A program made the position numbers and the translations under genes. Positions 4,434 to 6,486 of a stretch of DNA of 6,486 bases are shown here, piece after piece. The DNA lies in contig JAUQXG010000433.1 of the NCBI GenBank assembly GCA_030834765.1, forward strand, positions 1 through 6,486, in the 5' to 3' direction. This DNA is from Lutispora sp. (lineage in GTDB: Bacteria; Bacillota; Clostridia; Lutisporales; Lutisporaceae). Position 1 is the stretch's first letter, and each line of letters begins with the position of its first letter. Under the pieces are notes generated by a model, which did not search any database, had not been told where the DNA came from, and worked only from the letters and a program-made list of their open reading frames with translations.

Positions 4434-6344
4434 TTAAAAAAGTATTCTTTTATCTTCTTGTCTTTTTGTTATTTTATTTTGATCAAAATAGTCCAAAAGT
4501 GCAATGGCATATTTTCTGCTTGTTCCTAAAAGGTCTCTAAATTGACCTAGCTGTATGGATTTATTTTCATGAATAAAGGTTTTTAGTATATCTATGCTCT
4601 CATTATATGCTTCTCTAGCAAAAACTATTTCTTCATCAACCTTTACAAGCTCTCCTATATCTATCAGAGACTCATATACCTTCTGTATTTCACTTTTGTC
4701 AAAATTCATTGTTTGCATTAAGTCACCGATCTTGGGAGGATTATATTTATTCTCTTTAAACTTTTTCAAAAGAAAATCTTTTACTTCAGACTGTGCTTTA
4801 TTGAGACTTATCTCAAACTCTTTTAGTGATACATACTGACCATGGACTTTTATAACATTTGACTCTTCAAAATAGGCAAAAACTGCATCGGATAGCCGTT
4901 GCTTTATATCTTCTAAAGCTTTTGATCTAAGCTCTTCTTTGGAAATGCCATATTTCAGTGGATTTTTTTCATGAAAAGGTCTTAGAATATCATTTATCTT
5001 GCTTCCTAAATCATTCAAATAGGATTTATGGGCAAAATGCACATCTGCTCCAAGCTTAAAGGCTACAACTACATCCTTTTGTTTTAGCTTATCAATAATA
5101 TCATCAAACTTATCGCCTGACATATTTCCAGTGATTTTTAAAAGCTCTCTGCGCTCAGGAAAATCGCTGCTTAGTTTTAAAATATATTGTTCCACGATAT
5201 CTGTAGGATCACCTTGCTCTTTTATCTTTAGCTCCTCTAAAACATCTTCTTTGAATCGCTTGCGTTTTGGCGGATTGGGATCTAGTACAGTGCCTCCGCC
5301 TATAGTTATCATCGGAGAGTAAAAGCGTATAACAAATCTATCTCCTTTTTGGCAGGCCATGCTTTCTTCCAATCTTAATTGGACAAAAGCATCCTCTCCA
5401 GGTTTTAACTCTTCTCTATCCAGCAGGACTACTCTGCACATAATCTCTGAAGTTTCATGATAAAGCCTTAGTCTATCTCTATTATCTATACTTTTCTCCG
5501 CATCAGCTAAAAGCTCTAATCTTGCATCAAGCATCATTGTAGGTTCGAGACTTCCAGGCTTTGCAATAACGCTTCCTCTTTCAATCTCTTCAACCTTTAC
5601 ATTTGCGATATTCAGTGCCACTCGCTGACCAGCATAGGCTGTTTTTACATTTTTGTCATGTACCTGTATTGACCTTACTCTGGATTCTATATTCTGTGGA
5701 TAGACTTCAATTTTATCCCCTTCACTAATTGTTCCCGAAAGCAGTGTCCCAGTTACAACTGTACCAAAGCCCGATATACTAAAAACTCGGTCTACCGGAA
5801 GTCTGAATATGGTTTCTGTATCCTTTTGTTCCACGATCTCTGTAATCCGATCTATCTCATTGATAAGATCTACCATTCCATCTCCGGTAATTGATGAAAC
5901 AGGTATAATATTTGCATCCTTTAAAAAAGTATGGCTCACTTCGTCTTTAATCTGTTCTGCTATCATCTCAAGCCATTCCGGGTCTACCATATCCTTTTTC
6001 GTAAGTGCAATAATACCTTTTTTTACTTTTAGCATAGAAAGTATATTCATATGTTCCCTTGTTTGAGGCATTACCCCTTCATCTGCGGCAATCACCAAAA
6101 CTACAACATCCACCCTGGCAGCTCCTGCCAACATATTTTTAATAAACTTCTCATGACCAGGGACATCAATGATTCCTGCTCTTCTGCCACTAGGAAGATC
6201 AAAATATGTAAATCCTAATTCAATAGAAATTCCTCTTTCTTTTTCTTCTTTAAGTCTATCTGTATTCCTTCCTGTGAGAGCCTTTATTAGAGTTGTCTTG
6301 CCATGATCAATATGTCCTGCTGTACCTACAATAATGTTCTTCAA
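4434..6344 (-). CDS. selB: Selenocysteine-specific elongation factor SelB
   Basis: This 636-residue protein delivers Sec-tRNA(Sec) to UGA codons marked by a SECIS hairpin. The GTPase domain shows G1 GHIDHGKT (10-17), the SelB hallmark RGISIELGF (38-46), G3 DVPGHE (60-65) and G4 TKKD (115-118). Two beta-barrel domains follow; D185/R186 in VDRVFSISGFGTVVTG and R241 in GQRVALNI align, from memory, with residues of the selenocysteine pocket of E. coli SelB. From about residue 370 the protein consists of winged-helix domains; the last one, with LGQFRDLLGTSRKYAIALLD near the C-terminus, is the SECIS-binding module. Length is normal for the family. Translation starts at a TTG at 6344, with GAGG eight bases upstream, and the start overlaps the selA stop by four bases. 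The gene shows that the organism decodes selenocysteine, although no selenoprotein gene lies in the window. Confidence 0.97.
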   Translation of the reverse strand: MKNIIVGTAGHIDHGKTTLIKALTGRNTDRLKEEKERGISIELGFTYFDLPSGRRAGIIDVPGHEKFIKNMLAGAARVDVVVLVIAADEGVMPQTREHMNILSMLKVKKGIIALTKKDMVDPEWLEMIAEQIKDEVSHTFLKDANIIPVSSITGDGMVDLINEIDRITEIVEQKDTETIFRLPVDRVFSISGFGTVVTGTLLSGTISEGDKIEVYPQNIESRVRSIQVHDKNVKTAYAGQRVALNIANVKVEEIERGSVIAKPGSLEPTMMLDARLELLADAEKSIDNRDRLRLYHETSEIMCRVVLLDREELKPGEDAFVQLRLEESMACQKGDRFVIRFYSPMITIGGGTVLDPNPPKRKRFKEDVLEELKIKEQGDPTDIVEQYILKLSSDFPERRELLKITGNMSGDKFDDIIDKLKQKDVVVAFKLGADVHFAHKSYLNDLGSKINDILRPFHEKNPLKYGISKEELRSKALEDIKQRLSDAVFAYFEESNVIKVHGQYVSLKEFEISLNKAQSEVKDFLLKKFKENKYNPPKIGDLMQTMNFDKSEIQKVYESLIDIGELVKVDEEIVFAREAYNESIDILKTFIHENKSIQLGQFRDLLGTSRKYAIALLDYFDQNKITKRQEDKRILF

Positions 6345-6486
6345 GCCTTAGTCCTCGCTTTCACCTTGCTCATTTCTATATGATCTAATGCCCAGCTTAA
6401 TGCCTTTTCAATGATTACATATTCGTCATCTAATATGGTTCTTACATCAAGGAGCAGCTTTTCTTTGTTTATCCTGCTTATGATCG
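6341..6486 (-). CDS. selA: L-seryl-tRNA(Sec) selenium transferase SelA, C-terminal fragment
   Basis: Only the last 47 complete codons and a TGA stop (6341-6343) are in the window; the gene continues past its right edge. The fragment reads IISRINKEKLLLDVRTILDD, which matches the conserved C-terminal strand region of SelA (typically I-x-R-I-x-x-D/E-x-L-L-L-D-x-R-T). A charged, helical tail of about 27 residues follows. SelA is the PLP enzyme that converts Ser-tRNA(Sec) to Sec-tRNA(Sec). The order selA-selB with a four-base TTGA overlap is a common arrangement and strongly supports the call despite the short length. Confidence 0.9.
   Translation of the reverse strand, partial: IISRINKEKLLLDVRTILDDEYVIIEKALSWALDHIEMSKVKARTKA

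Overview
The window looks like a chromosomal segment of a low-GC Gram-positive anaerobe of the class Clostridia. This rests on the AT-rich sequence, strong GGAGG-type ribosome binding sites, a clostridial-type FeoB with a small FeoB-associated Cys-rich membrane protein, the DUF2325 and DUF3793 families, and a bacterial selenocysteine decoding locus. I cannot name a genus. Every real gene lies on the minus strand, so transcription runs from high to low coordinates.

Right part (6486 to about 4349): the last 47 codons of selA, overlapping by four bases the TTG start of selB, the selenocysteine-specific elongation factor. A hairpin with a T-rich 3' arm at 4349-4391 probably ends this unit.

Middle (about 4266 to 1398): a ferrous iron uptake cluster. 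A near-consensus promoter (TTGATA, 17 bp, TATAAT) with a Fur box between its elements drives feoA. Next comes a decayed second feoA (no start codon, internal deletion, one-base frameshift), then a second Fur box just upstream of feoB and feoB itself. After feoB comes a broken Fur-family regulator gene, of which only the first 31 codons and perhaps a short out-of-frame tail survive. Last is a 47-residue FeoB-associated Cys-rich membrane protein, too short for most ORF callers.

Left part (1379 to 1): a third Fur box precedes a DUF2325 protein, a short-chain flavodoxin and a DUF3793 protein that runs off the window. Flavodoxin commonly replaces ferredoxin under iron limitation, so this looks like an iron-starvation operon. 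The two DUF proteins have no assigned function that I know of.

Together the left two thirds form an iron-limitation island: Fe2+ import (FeoA, FeoB, Cys-rich accessory) plus an iron-sparing response, under three Fur boxes. The most notable point is that two genes of the original cluster, a second feoA and a Fur-family regulator, have been lost by deletion while the three operators remain close to consensus. I found no mobile element, CRISPR array, tRNA or rRNA, and no gene-free stretch longer than about 260 bases.
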